23,821 nucleotides of DNA from Treponema sp. (GCA_031266095.1 JAISBR010000173.1:1-23821), one strand, 5' to 3'. Positions 8,181-15,694 are shown, counted from the stretch's first letter. Numbers and translations are program-made. The notes: generated by a model from the sequence alone, not told the origin.

Positions 8181-9149
8181 ATGTTGCTTTCACTTATTGG
8201 CTATGATCCTATAGGGGCATGGATCAAATCAGCGGATACCGCGGATGAGCTCTTAACCTGGAGAAACCCCGCGGGAATTACCTGGATCAACGTGGAGTCT
8301 TTTGACCGTTCAGAAGAAATTAACCGGCTGGCGGAACTTTTCAAGATCCATCCTCTGACGGTAGAGGATATTCTCGATACTTTCCAACGTCCTAAAACCG
8401 AGGAATTTGACGACTACCTTTTTGTTACCTTCAAGGCCGCCAATCCTTCCGAAGGCCTTTATTTTGAACATATGAGTCTGGTGATAACCGACGACACGGT
8501 ACTCACCTTTCAGGAGAAACCGGGGGATTATTTTGACGGGATCAGAAAGCGAATCCTCAACAACGCCGGCAGGATACGGCGCATGGGCACCGATTACCTT
8601 GCCTATACGATTATTGACGCAGTGGTGGATGAGTATTTCATCATTATCGATTCCCTGGGTTCGGAAATAGAGGATTTTGAAGAACGGATATTAGACGAAA
8701 AGGACGAATCTTTTATTCAGGACATTCAGAATATCAAACAGAATCTGCTCAGAGTGCGGAGAGTGGTGTGGCCATTACGCGAAAGCCTTTCCCTTTTAAT
8801 GCATCTTGATTCAAGGCGGATAGGGAATGAACTGGAACCGTTCCTCAAGGACCTCTATGACCATATCATTCGGGCCGCCGAAACCATTGAGACTTACCGG
8901 GAACTGATAGCCGGCGTCATGGAGGTAAATCTTACGGTTGCTTCCAATCGGCTCAATAAGGTGATGAAGGTGCTGACGATCATTTCTACCATATTTATAC
9001 CCCTCACTTTTATCGTCGGGGTCTATGGGATGAATTTTCATGTGATGCCGGAACTGGAACAACCACTGGGATATCCCATCATCTGGGGAATTATGCTGGT
9101 TATTGCCCTGGGGATGCTCCTGTTTTTCAAACGCCGCAAGTGGATGTAG
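8181..9149 (+). CDS. corA: CorA-family magnesium/cobalt transporter
   Basis: This is a 322-residue inner-membrane divalent cation channel. A large soluble N-terminal domain (residues 1 to about 255) has the family pattern HPLTVEDILDTFQRPKTEEFDDYLFV near residues 54-80. Two C-terminal membrane helices follow. The first ends in the diagnostic YGMNF, with GMN at 283-285, and the last ends with the basic tail FFKRRKW. Length and order are normal for CorA, and all key residues are intact. The ATG at 8181 has a poor Shine-Dalgarno site. A weak promoter (TTGCGT, 17 bp, TATCGT) lies at 8146-8174. The next gene starts only 16 nt after its stop, so the two are probably co-transcribed. Confidence 0.94.
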   Translation: MLLSLIGYDPIGAWIKSADTADELLTWRNPAGITWINVESFDRSEEINRLAELFKIHPLTVEDILDTFQRPKTEEFDDYLFVTFKAANPSEGLYFEHMSLVITDDTVLTFQEKPGDYFDGIRKRILNNAGRIRRMGTDYLAYTIIDAVVDEYFIIIDSLGSEIEDFEERILDEKDESFIQDIQNIKQNLLRVRRVVWPLRESLSLLMHLDSRRIGNELEPFLKDLYDHIIRAAETIETYRELIAGVMEVNLTVASNRLNKVMKVLTIISTIFIPLTFIVGVYGMNFHVMPELEQPLGYPIIWGIMLVIALGMLLFFKRRKWM

Positions 9150-9165
9150 GGGCGCGGCGGCGAAA

Positions 9166-10230
9166 ATGGAATTTCTTCCAATTTCAGATAGCGCCCTCAC
9201 GCGGGCTGCGGCAGTTCTTCGGGACGGCGGGCTTGTGGCTTTTCCCACCGAGACCGTGTACGGCCTGGGGGGAGATGCTTTTAACGCCGGCGCCCTGGCA
9301 AAGATCTTTGCGGCAAAGGGCCGGCCTCGTTTTGATCCCCTGATAGTGCACATCAGTTCCATTGAGACCCTGGAAAAAATCGCGGACCTTTCGTTGTTAA
9401 ACGGTTCAGCGAAGAAAAGTCTCGGCTTGTTAGCCGAAAATCTCTGGCCCGGCCCCCTGACTCTGATCCTCCCCAAGCTGAAAACGGTGCCTGATATTGC
9501 CACCAGCGGACTGCCTACAGTGGCGGTCCGCTTTCCCGATCATCCTGTGGCACAAAAACTCATCGCCCTTTCCAGCGGGGCGCTTGCGGCCCCGAGCGCC
9601 AATCCCTTCGGTTACCTGAGTCCCACCAGGGCGGAACACGTGCGGGATCAATTGGGAGACAAGGTTGACATCATCCTCGACGGCGGTCCCTCGAAGCTGG
9701 GGCTGGAATCCACCGTGCTGGATATATGCGGACCACTACCCCGGATTCTCCGCCCCGGCGCCGCACCGAAAGAAGCGATTGAGGCCCTGATCGGACCATC
9801 GCAGGCTTACTCGCCCGGCCTTGCGGCGGTGCGTGATAATGCCGCCGGAGACGGCGAAACGCCGGCGGGCCTTGTTTCCCCCGGCCAGTTGAAAAGTCAT
9901 TATGCCCCCCGGACCCCCCTCTCGGTGTATTCCCTGGAGGATCTGCCCCGCGAAAATGACGATGACGGCAAAGCCGCCGTTCTTTTTTTTGACGGCCCTT
10001 CCCGGGACGCCTGGCTTGTAAGGCGGCAGGGCGGAGGAACCGCCACGCTTAGAGTACTTTCCGAAACAGGGGATCCCCTGGCGGCTGCGGCGTGTCTGTT
10101 TGAAACCCTCCACGAGCTTGACCGTTCCGGTTTTTCCCGAATTTTCGCGCAGCTCGTACCTGAGGAAGGCCTTGGCGAGGCGATAAATGACCGGCTGCGC
10201 CGGGCCGGCTCTATTTTTAAGGAAATTTGA
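9166..10230 (+). CDS. L-threonylcarbamoyladenylate synthase (Sua5/YrdC type)
   Basis: This 354-residue enzyme makes threonylcarbamoyl-AMP from threonine, bicarbonate and ATP, the first step of the t6A37 tRNA modification. The YrdC domain (about 1-205) shows LVAFPTETVYGLG, KGRPRFDPLIVHI, LWPGPLTLIL, VAVRFPDHPVA and APSANPFGYLSPT. A linker with SPGQLKSHYAPRTPL leads to the C-terminal Sua5 domain (about 230-354), so this is the long Sua5 form rather than a short YrdC. I chose the ATG at 9166, where family similarity begins; upstream in-frame starts overlap corA. The Shine-Dalgarno site is weak, and coupling to corA translation is possible. Confidence 0.93.
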   Translation: MEFLPISDSALTRAAAVLRDGGLVAFPTETVYGLGGDAFNAGALAKIFAAKGRPRFDPLIVHISSIETLEKIADLSLLNGSAKKSLGLLAENLWPGPLTLILPKLKTVPDIATSGLPTVAVRFPDHPVAQKLIALSSGALAAPSANPFGYLSPTRAEHVRDQLGDKVDIILDGGPSKLGLESTVLDICGPLPRILRPGAAPKEAIEALIGPSQAYSPGLAAVRDNAAGDGETPAGLVSPGQLKSHYAPRTPLSVYSLEDLPRENDDDGKAAVLFFDGPSRDAWLVRRQGGGTATLRVLSETGDPLAAAACLFETLHELDRSGFSRIFAQLVPEEGLGEAINDRLRRAGSIFKEI

Positions 10231-10270
10231 CTATAATGCGTTCTATTAGGCAAATAATATTCAGAAACTC

Positions 10271-10299
10271 TTGTGAAAATTCTGGTAATATCCTACAAT
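10271..10299 (+). promoter_or_regulatory. Candidate promoter of the trans-sulfuration / Rrf2 operon
   Basis: TTGTGA (10271-10276) and TACAAT (10294-10299) are separated by 17 bp. They lie about 38 nt before the ATG of the trans-sulfuration gene. Just upstream, ATTA and TAAT form a short inverted repeat (around 10244-10257) that might bind a regulator, but it is too short to call. Confidence 0.5.
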
Positions 10300-10336
10300 T
10301 CAGCCAGGAGTTTTTAAGAGAAGGGATGAGCGAACT

Positions 10337-11494
10337 ATGAAACTGGGTACCCTGCTGATACATAACGGTCATGATACGGATCCGTCAAGCGGCGCTTTGG
10401 GGGTCCCGCTGATTCAGACTTCCACTTTTGATCAAAGTGTTTGTTTTGCCGATCAGTCGGACGGGCGTGCTACGGAGCCTGAATACGACTACGCCCGTTC
10501 GGGGAACCCCACCAGAAAGGCGCTGGAAGAAGTGATCGCCGATCTTGAGGGGGGGAAGCACGGTTACGCTTTTGGCAGCGGTATCGCGGCGATTTCCTCA
10601 GCGCTGGGGATTTTTTCTGCCGGGGATCACATTATCACCGCCCAGGATATTTACGGCGGCACTTATCGGATTCTCAATACTTTTTACAGGCGCTGGGGCC
10701 TTGAGATGACTGCGGTTGACTGCTCCGACCCGGAACAGATCCGAAGGGCGATAAAGCCCAGCACCAGAGGAGTTTTTCTTGAGACCCCCTCAAACCCGCT
10801 GCTTAAAATCACGGATCTTAAAACCTGCATAACCATCGCCCAAGAGGCGGGGCTGCTTTCCATCGTGGATAATACTTTTATGACCCCTTACCTCCAGCGG
10901 CCCATTGAGTTCGGCGCCGATATTGTGCTTCATTCGGCCACAAAATTCCTCGGAGGACACAGCGATGTTATTTCCGGGCTGGCGGTTACCGCTAGCGAAG
11001 GCCTGGGAAAACGGATCTATGCGATGCAGAACGGTTTCGGCGCGGTGCCGGGTCCCTGGGATGTCTGGCTGGTGATCCGGGGGATTAAAACCCTGAAAGT
11101 ACGGCTTGAAGCTCAACAGTCGACGGCCCAATTTTTAAGCCGGCGGCTGCGGGAACATCCAAATGTGGAAGCGGTTTACTATCCTGGCCTTGAGGATCAT
11201 CCCGGCAGGGCGATTCACGACAGCCAGGCTTCAGGAGCCGGGGCGGTTTTTTCCTTCAAGACCAGGACCGTCGAGCAGGCCCTCCGTTTTCTTGGCAAGG
11301 TAAAGCTCGCCGCGGCCGCGGTAAGCCTGGGCGGAGTGGAGACCATCGCCTCCTACCCGGTACGGATGAGTCACGGCTCAATCCCCAGGCCTGAACGGGA
11401 ACGGCTGGGTATCAGCGACACTTTGATCAGAATTTCAGCCGGGCTGGAAGAGCCGGAGGACCTGCTTGAGGATTTTGAACGGGCCTTGGCCTGA
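10337..11494 (+). CDS. Trans-sulfuration PLP enzyme (cystathionine gamma-synthase/lyase family)
   Basis: This 385-residue cytoplasmic fold-type-I PLP enzyme belongs to the Cys/Met metabolism family. Landmarks are GVPLIQTSTF (22-31), YDYARSGNPTR (50-60), YAFGSGIAAISSA, the IYGGTY loop (105-110), VDNTFMTPYLQRP (177-189), and the PLP lysine K203 in HSATKFLGGHSDV. The C-terminus has SLGGVETIASYPVRMSH and LIRISAGLEEPEDL. These motifs do not separate cystathionine gamma-synthase (MetB), gamma-lyase (MccB) and beta-lyase (MetC). The overall look is closest to MetB/MccB. It is the first gene of an operon with two Rrf2 regulators, the first starting 27 nt after its stop, which suggests sulfur- or Fe-S-responsive control. 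Confidence 0.9.
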   Translation: MKLGTLLIHNGHDTDPSSGALGVPLIQTSTFDQSVCFADQSDGRATEPEYDYARSGNPTRKALEEVIADLEGGKHGYAFGSGIAAISSALGIFSAGDHIITAQDIYGGTYRILNTFYRRWGLEMTAVDCSDPEQIRRAIKPSTRGVFLETPSNPLLKITDLKTCITIAQEAGLLSIVDNTFMTPYLQRPIEFGADIVLHSATKFLGGHSDVISGLAVTASEGLGKRIYAMQNGFGAVPGPWDVWLVIRGIKTLKVRLEAQQSTAQFLSRRLREHPNVEAVYYPGLEDHPGRAIHDSQASGAGAVFSFKTRTVEQALRFLGKVKLAAAAVSLGGVETIASYPVRMSHGSIPRPERERLGISDTLIRISAGLEEPEDLLEDFERALA

Positions 11495-11521
11495 ATTTCT
11501 ATTTGTTTTACGGAGGTAAAA

Positions 11522-11953
11522 ATGAGAATCTCTACCAAAGGCCGTTATTCGCTTGAGGCTCTCCTTTACATGGCCCTGCTTCCCCAGGGGCAATACATCA
11601 GTACGAGAAGTATAGCCGAAAATACCGGGCTTTCCGACGGCTACCTGGAACAGCTTTTTATCCCGCTGCGCCAGGCGGGGATCATTCAGGGCGTGAGAGG
11701 CCCCAAAGGGGGCTATATTCCCGGCAGACCCCTTGAGAAGATCAGTGCCGGTGACATTTTGCGGGTGATGGAAGGTTCTCTGGAGCCGGCGAATTGTGTT
11801 AATTCGTATAACTGTCCGGCTATGGACAGCTGTGTTTTCCGGCACACCTGGAGCGAACTCTATAAAGAAATATCCGACTGTGTGGATTCAATCAGTCTCA
11901 AGGATCTGGTTGAAGCCTACGAGCATATCGATCAAATGGAATACGCTATATGA
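11522..11953 (+). CDS. Rrf2-family regulator with IscR-like cluster cysteines
   Basis: This 143-residue DNA-binding protein starts MRISTKGRYSLEALLYMA, the Rrf2 winged-helix start. It continues with the recognition region (about residues 28-50, YLEQLF) and the wing GVRGPKGGYIPGRP. It has cysteines at 92, 98 and 104 (C-x5-C-x5-C), the same spacing and numbering as the [2Fe-2S] ligands of E. coli IscR, so it probably senses Fe-S status or redox state. The histidine ligand of IscR is one residue out of register here (H108). A strong GGAGG lies 6 nt before the ATG. Its stop overlaps the next Rrf2 gene (ATGA). Calling it IscR outright would go too far because no isc/suf genes are nearby. Confidence 0.9.
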   Translation: MRISTKGRYSLEALLYMALLPQGQYISTRSIAENTGLSDGYLEQLFIPLRQAGIIQGVRGPKGGYIPGRPLEKISAGDILRVMEGSLEPANCVNSYNCPAMDSCVFRHTWSELYKEISDCVDSISLKDLVEAYEHIDQMEYAI

Positions 11954-12384
11954 AAATTTCCACCAGGGGCCGTTATGGGGTGAGACTCCTCATTGATCTG
12001 GCGGAACACGCCGGGGAGGATCATGTTTCTCTGGCCAGCATCGCCGAACGGCAGAACATTTCGATTCGCTATCTTGAGCAGGTGGCGGTGATCCTTCGCC
12101 GTTCCGGTTTTATCCGTTCCGTCAAGGGCGCGTCAGGCGGCTACGCTTTGGCGCGGAAAGCTGAGGACATTACCATAGGCGAGGCCCTGCGGGTTCTGGA
12201 AGGAGACATGCTGGTTGTAGACCCGCCTCTCCCCAATATAGAGGAATCAAAACTCCAGCGCTGTATCAGAACTACCGTTTTTGACCGCCTCAATGACCGG
12301 ATCGCCGCCGTAATCGACCGCAAAACCCTCGCGTCCGTTGTTGGTACCACCGATCCGGATGAATCATATATGTATTTTATCTGA
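11950..12384 (+). CDS. Second Rrf2-family regulator, lacking the cluster cysteines (CymR-like)
   Basis: This 144-residue Rrf2 protein starts MKISTRGRYGVRLLIDLAEHAG, with YLEQVAVILRRSGFIRSVKGASGGYALAR as helix-turn-helix and wing. In place of the cysteine triad it has LVVDPPLPNIEESKLQRC with a single cysteine, so it cannot hold an IscR-type cluster. CymR, the cysteine-metabolism repressor, is the best-known cluster-free relative, and the upstream trans-sulfuration gene fits that role, but this is inference. It overlaps the first Rrf2 gene by 4 nt, so the two are coupled and may form heterodimers. It is tail-to-tail with the zinc permease gene, with only 3 nt between the stops. Confidence 0.88.
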   Translation: MKISTRGRYGVRLLIDLAEHAGEDHVSLASIAERQNISIRYLEQVAVILRRSGFIRSVKGASGGYALARKAEDITIGEALRVLEGDMLVVDPPLPNIEESKLQRCIRTTVFDRLNDRIAAVIDRKTLASVVGTTDPDESYMYFI

Positions 12385-12387
12385 GCC

Positions 12388-13743
12388 TCACTGGGTTACA
12401 AATTCAGCCCCTCTTTCATCCAGAACCTCAAGCCGCGACAAAGCAAGGTACAAATAGGGGTATCCGTCTTCCATGTATGTTTTTAAGGTCCCTATCGCCT
12501 CAACCCAGTCATCCACTTTGGGGTATGGGGACGAAAAGTCGTACTCCCAGGCCACCTCAAAACCCGCATTGCCGTCGTTGCCACAGCAGCCTGGACCGTA
12601 GCGGAGTACGAAACAGTAGGGATTTTCCCTTTCGCCGAAGTATTCCTCTTTGAAAAGCCCCTCAAGTTTAATTGTTCTTCCCATATAATCGTCCGCGTTC
12701 AGATATATATCATTGGTCTGGGCTATATACATTTTTTCCTTTATTTCGACAACAGCGCCATCGGAATTGTCCCCGTCTGTCTCAGCCGCTTTTATAACGG
12801 CGTTCTCCGACACCCGTACCGACAGGGTACCGGCATTATTGGTCTGTACGCCGATATTTTTCACATTGCCGCAGCCGGCTGTCATAAAAACGCTTACCGC
12901 GAAAAGAGCGCCTAATGCCGTAAAAAGCGGTTTCCGAAAAATGTTTAAGAGCCAGAATAATACAAAGACAATTATGTTGATCATCACGACGCTTGCCCCG
13001 GTGGGAGTAGCGTACACATATGAAATCACCACGCCGGTAAAAAAACAGAATATTGATATCAACGCAGAACAAATAGTAACGCTTTTAAATTTTTTGAGTA
13101 TCCGCATTGAGCTTAAAGCCGGAAAGATAATCAGGCTTGAGATCAGCATCGCGCCCATCATGCGCATGCCCAATACAATAGTAATCGCGGTTAAAAAAGC
13201 GATGAGCATATTGTACAGTCCGGTCTTTATTCCCGAGGCCTTCGCGAATGTTTCATCAAAGGTAATGGCAAAGAGTTTATTGTAAAATGTAATAAAGAGA
13301 ATCAGTACCGTTATTGACAGGGCAACGCTTAAATACACGTCCGTTTTATTCATGGCAAGAATGCTGCCAAAGAGGTAATTGCACACATCGGTATTCATTC
13401 CCGTTGTTTGGGATATAATGACCACGCCGATGGCCAGGGAGCCGGTGGAAATCAGCGCAATCGCCGCGTCGCCTTTTATTTTGCTGTTTTCGCTTAAGCG
13501 TAAAAGCAGGAAAGCGGCCGCTATTACCACCGGAATAGCGACCGTCAAAGGCGCGGCGTTCAGCGCGGTGGCAAGGGCAAGGGAACCAAAGCCCACATGG
13601 GAAAGCCCGTCGCCAATCATGGAATACCGCTTCAGTACCAGGCTGACCCCGAGCAGGGCGGCGCAGACCGAAACCATGGCGCCTACCAGAACGGCCCTCG
13701 CCAAAAACGTATAGCTGAACATTTCTCTCAAGACCTCAATCAT
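12388..13743 (-). CDS. ZnuB-type metal ABC permease fused to an extracytoplasmic DUF1980-like domain
   Basis: This 451-residue protein has two parts. Residues 1 to about 270 are a multi-helix ABC-3 permease of the ZnuB/MntB class (LKRYSMIGDGLSHVGFGSLAL, then LGMRMMGAMLISSLIIFPALS). Residues 270-291 (RKPLFTALGALFAVSVFMTAGC) look exactly like a lipoprotein signal peptide with lipobox TAGC at C291. The tail, about residues 330-445, resembles the C-terminal part of YcgQ/DUF1980 proteins: YMGRTIKLEGLFKEE, FVLRYGPGCCGNDG with C386-C387, and DDWVEAIGTL. So a separate lipoprotein gene seems to have been joined in frame to znuB. GGAGG lies 7 nt before the ATG. The start overlaps the ZnuC gene by 8 nt. 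Typical ZnuB is 260-280 residues. Confidence 0.85.
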   Translation of the reverse strand: MIEVLREMFSYTFLARAVLVGAMVSVCAALLGVSLVLKRYSMIGDGLSHVGFGSLALATALNAAPLTVAIPVVIAAAFLLLRLSENSKIKGDAAIALISTGSLAIGVVIISQTTGMNTDVCNYLFGSILAMNKTDVYLSVALSITVLILFITFYNKLFAITFDETFAKASGIKTGLYNMLIAFLTAITIVLGMRMMGAMLISSLIIFPALSSMRILKKFKSVTICSALISIFCFFTGVVISYVYATPTGASVVMINIIVFVLFWLLNIFRKPLFTALGALFAVSVFMTAGCGNVKNIGVQTNNAGTLSVRVSENAVIKAAETDGDNSDGAVVEIKEKMYIAQTNDIYLNADDYMGRTIKLEGLFKEEYFGERENPYCFVLRYGPGCCGNDGNAGFEVAWEYDFSSPYPKVDDWVEAIGTLKTYMEDGYPYLYLALSRLEVLDERGAEFVTQ

Positions 13744-14419
13744 TTGACTGCCTCCTGTTTTCAGTATCGATCAAAGATTTTCCCAGGTTGATGATTTGGC
13801 TCGCGTATTGTTTCGCCGCCTCAATATCGTGGGAAACCATAACAATAGTCATTTCCTTTTCCTGCCGTATGCTTTTGAGGAGCCGGTAAAGCCCGGTGGT
13901 AATCAACGGATCAAGCCCCGAAGCCGGTTCGTCCAATACCAGCAATTTTTCCGCGGCGCAGAGGGAACGGGCAAGGAGCGCTCGCCGCTGCTGGCCGCCC
14001 GACAATTCTCTAAAGCAGCGTTCTTTTAGATCTGTTATTTCCAGCAGGTGCAGGGCCTCTTCCGCCCGCTGTTTTTCCGTCCTGGAATAAAAGGGCCGTA
14101 ATCCGGTTCTCCCTAAATTACCGGACAGTACAATTTCCCAGACTCCGGCGGGAAAGTCTTTTTTCGCCGCCGTTTCCTGGGAAAGATAACCGATTTCAGT
14201 TTTTTTAATCTCCGGATTCAGGGTAAGCGTTCCCTCCATTGGACTCATCAGCCCCAGTATTCCTTTAAGCAAGGTACTCTTGCCGGAGCCGTTTTCGCCG
14301 ATAATACAGAGATACCCGGACCTGCGCAGCGTAAAACTCAGGCCGCTGACAACAGGATGTCCGCCGTAACCAAATGAAGCGTTTTTACAAATAATAATAT
14401 CATCCGCGTCTGTTTTCAT
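13736..14419 (-). CDS. Zinc/manganese-type ABC transporter ATPase (ZnuC-like)
   Basis: This 227-residue cytoplasmic ATPase energises the adjacent metal permease. It has GENGSGKST (Walker A, about 41-49), a Q-loop in GYLSQE, LSGGQQRRALLARSL (signature), LLVLDEPASGLD (Walker B) and VMVSHDIEAA (switch His). The short length and the FGYGGHPVVSGLSFTL start match ZnuC/MntB-type ATPases. It lies directly upstream of, and overlaps, the fused permease gene. The expected third component, a ZnuA binding protein, is absent next door; the 27-codon relic just upstream may mark where it was. No strong Shine-Dalgarno site precedes the ATG. Zinc rather than manganese is favoured by the His/Cys-rich neighbour and the DUF1980-like fusion, but not proven. 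Confidence 0.88.
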   Translation of the reverse strand: MKTDADDIIICKNASFGYGGHPVVSGLSFTLRRSGYLCIIGENGSGKSTLLKGILGLMSPMEGTLTLNPEIKKTEIGYLSQETAAKKDFPAGVWEIVLSGNLGRTGLRPFYSRTEKQRAEEALHLLEITDLKERCFRELSGGQQRRALLARSLCAAEKLLVLDEPASGLDPLITTGLYRLLKSIRQEKEMTIVMVSHDIEAAKQYASQIINLGKSLIDTENRRQSND

Positions 14420-14447
14420 TTTTTATTTATCAAGTCCCATCCGAAAA

Positions 14448-14466
14448 CCTTATGACAGGCATAAGG
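14448..14466. repeat. Short inverted repeat in the znuC leader
   Basis: CCTTAT (14448-14453) and ATAAGG (14461-14466) form a perfect 6-bp stem with a 7-nt loop. It is followed by GC-rich overlapping inverted segments (GGCGGGCTGTCCGCCC at 14465-14480). The cluster of palindromes looks like a small repeat element sitting where the znuA gene would be expected. Confidence 0.4.
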
Positions 14467-14533
14467 CGGGCTGTCCGCCCGAAAGTCCGCTACGCTTCGC
14501 GCTGGAAATTACACATAACAACAGCCGTTTCAT
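14450..14533 (-). pseudogene. 27-codon start of a secreted protein, probable znuA relic
   Basis: On the minus strand a strong GGAGG precedes an ATG and the residues MKRLLLCVIS, a typical start of a signal peptide. The frame then runs into arginine/glycine-rich sequence and stops after 27 codons. The position, between a His-rich membrane protein and znuC, is where a ZnuA-type binding protein gene is usually found. I infer that znuA was deleted and replaced by palindromic DNA. It could instead be a small leader peptide controlling znuC. Not long enough to identify by similarity. Confidence 0.4.
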
Positions 14534-14585
14534 AAAAACCTCCGTGAGTGAGAATATTGTGATGAACAGGGAAGGTTTTTATGAA
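14529..14585 (-). promoter_or_regulatory. Long inverted repeat covering a start codon (possible translational coupling hairpin)
   Basis: On the minus strand, TTCATAAAAACC (14585-14574) and GGTTTTTATGAA (14540-14529) are a perfect 12-bp inverted repeat with a 33-nt loop. The first arm holds the stop codon of the His/Cys-rich protein. The second arm holds part of the GGAGG ribosome binding site and the ATG of the 27-codon relic. In RNA this would hide that start until ribosomes finishing the upstream gene open it. Confidence 0.5.
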
Positions 14586-14911
14586 TTAAATCTGGCTTTT
14601 AACGCGATTGGCGACAGGATGAAAGAACAGCAAAAACCCATTTTTTTTATAAGCGTACTTACCAAACCCGCGAAAAACGCGAGAATGGCGGCAAGTTTGA
14701 TCAGAACCAGGCTTTTCAGCAGATTCCGCGCTGTTTCTATCTGCGTACAGGCAGGGCAGCCGGATTCCGTATGCTCAGGATTATGACCGGAGCTGCCATG
14801 GTGATATTGGGTATAATGATAATAGCCGGCGGATTCGGCTGAAACCGCGGTAATAAAAATGCAGAGCGCCAGGATGAAAAAAACCAGTCTGTTAGGCGTA
14901 AAGTCTCTCAT
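14579..14911 (-). CDS. Small His/Cys-rich membrane protein, probable metal-linked
   Basis: This 110-residue protein of unknown family has a hydrophobic N-terminal segment (about 8-25, possibly a signal anchor). A short loop rich in histidine and tyrosine follows (YYHYTQYHHGSSGHN, about 29-43), then H47-x4-C52-x2-C55 within HTESGCPACTQI, and a second hydrophobic helix (about 66-88) before FCC. The His cluster plus CxxC suggests binding of zinc or a similar metal on the outside of the membrane. It begins 4 nt after the amino-acid ABC ATPase stop and precedes the zinc transporter genes, so it probably belongs functionally to metal uptake. The ATG lacks a good Shine-Dalgarno site and may depend on coupling. 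No confident function. Confidence 0.6.
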   Translation of the reverse strand: MRDFTPNRLVFFILALCIFITAVSAESAGYYHYTQYHHGSSGHNPEHTESGCPACTQIETARNLLKSLVLIKLAAILAFFAGLVSTLIKKMGFCCSFILSPIALKARFNS

Positions 14912-14915
14912 GGCA

Positions 14916-15686
14916 TCAAAGTACGCTCTGCAAAAACTGCCTGGTACGATCATTTAAGGGATTGTTAAACATAATATCAGGCGTACCGGTTTCAAGGATC
15001 GTCCCCTCAAACATAAACACTACTTTATCGGCCACTTCCCTGGCAAAGCCCATTTCGTGAGTCACTACCAGCATGGTCATGCCCTGGGCGGCAAGCTGCT
15101 TCATGACAGCTAAGACCTCACCTACCAGTTCGGGATCAAGGGCGCTGGTAGGCTCATCAAAAAGCATGATGCGCGGCTCCATGGCAAGGGCCCGGGCTAT
15201 GGCGACCCGCTGCTGCTGCCCTCCTGAAAGCTGAGCGGGAAACACGTCAAATTTATCGCCCAGCCCCACCCGCTCAAGGATCTGTCTTGATCGTTCCCGG
15301 GCTTCCCCAGGGGAGAGCTTACGGACATTCACGGGGGCAAGCATCACGTTTTCCAGCGCGGTCTTGTGGGGGAAAAGGTTAAAACGCTGGAACACCATGC
15401 CCACCTCAAGCAGGGCCTTGTTGCGCTCATCATGGTGCATTTTGACGTTATTCACGCCGTGATGACAGTCAAAAAAAAGTTGGTCTTCAATATAGATCTT
15501 GCCTTCGTCAATGGTTTCGAGCCGGTTAAGGGTACGGAGGTATGTTGATTTACCCGCCCCGGAAGGACCGATTATGCAGACCACTTCTTTTTGTTCCACC
15601 GTAAGGGATACATCTTTAAGCACTTCCATGGGACCACGGTTGCCATGAAAAGTCTTGTAAATACTGATGGTTTTAATCATGGACAT
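14916..15686 (-). CDS. Polar amino-acid ABC transporter ATPase (GlnQ/HisP-like)
   Basis: This 256-residue cytoplasmic ATPase of the polar amino-acid uptake class has Walker [10 protein letters not shown] (40-48), Q100 ([10 protein letters not shown]), signature LSGGQQQR (153-160), Walker B with D177-E178 ([14 protein letters not shown]), and [14 protein letters not shown] with the switch His near 208. The motifs FQRFNLFPH and [10 protein letters not shown] are diagnostic of GlnQ/HisP. An insert near 75-90 ([15 protein letters not shown]) is somewhat longer than usual and rich in His. I prefer the ATG at 15686, with GAGG 6 nt upstream, over a GTG at 15698 that overlaps the permease stop. It is the third gene of the transporter operon. 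Confidence 0.92.
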   Translation of the reverse strand: MSMIKTISIYKTFHGNRGPMEVLKDVSLTVEQKEVVCIIGPSGAGKSTYLRTLNRLETIDEGKIYIEDQLFFDCHHGVNNVKMHHDERNKALLEVGMVFQRFNLFPHKTALENVMLAPVNVRKLSPGEARERSRQILERVGLGDKFDVFPAQLSGGQQQRVAIARALAMEPRIMLFDEPTSALDPELVGEVLAVMKQLAAQGMTMLVVTHEMGFAREVADKVVFMFEGTILETGTPDIMFNNPLNDRTRQFLQSVL

Positions 15687-15694
15687 GGCACGCC

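Noticed and set aside
10231..10336. SAM or T-box riboswitch before the trans-sulfuration gene
   Set aside because: The leader after the candidate promoter is only about 30-40 nt and shows none of the conserved helices.
12713..13285. Plus-strand open frame of 190 codons
   Set aside because: It is antisense to the metal permease; its apparent hydrophobic stretches are the mirror of membrane helices on the coding strand.
14544..14786. Plus-strand open frame of 80 codons
   Set aside because: It overlaps the His/Cys-rich minus-strand gene and the inverted repeat and shows no coding features of its own.
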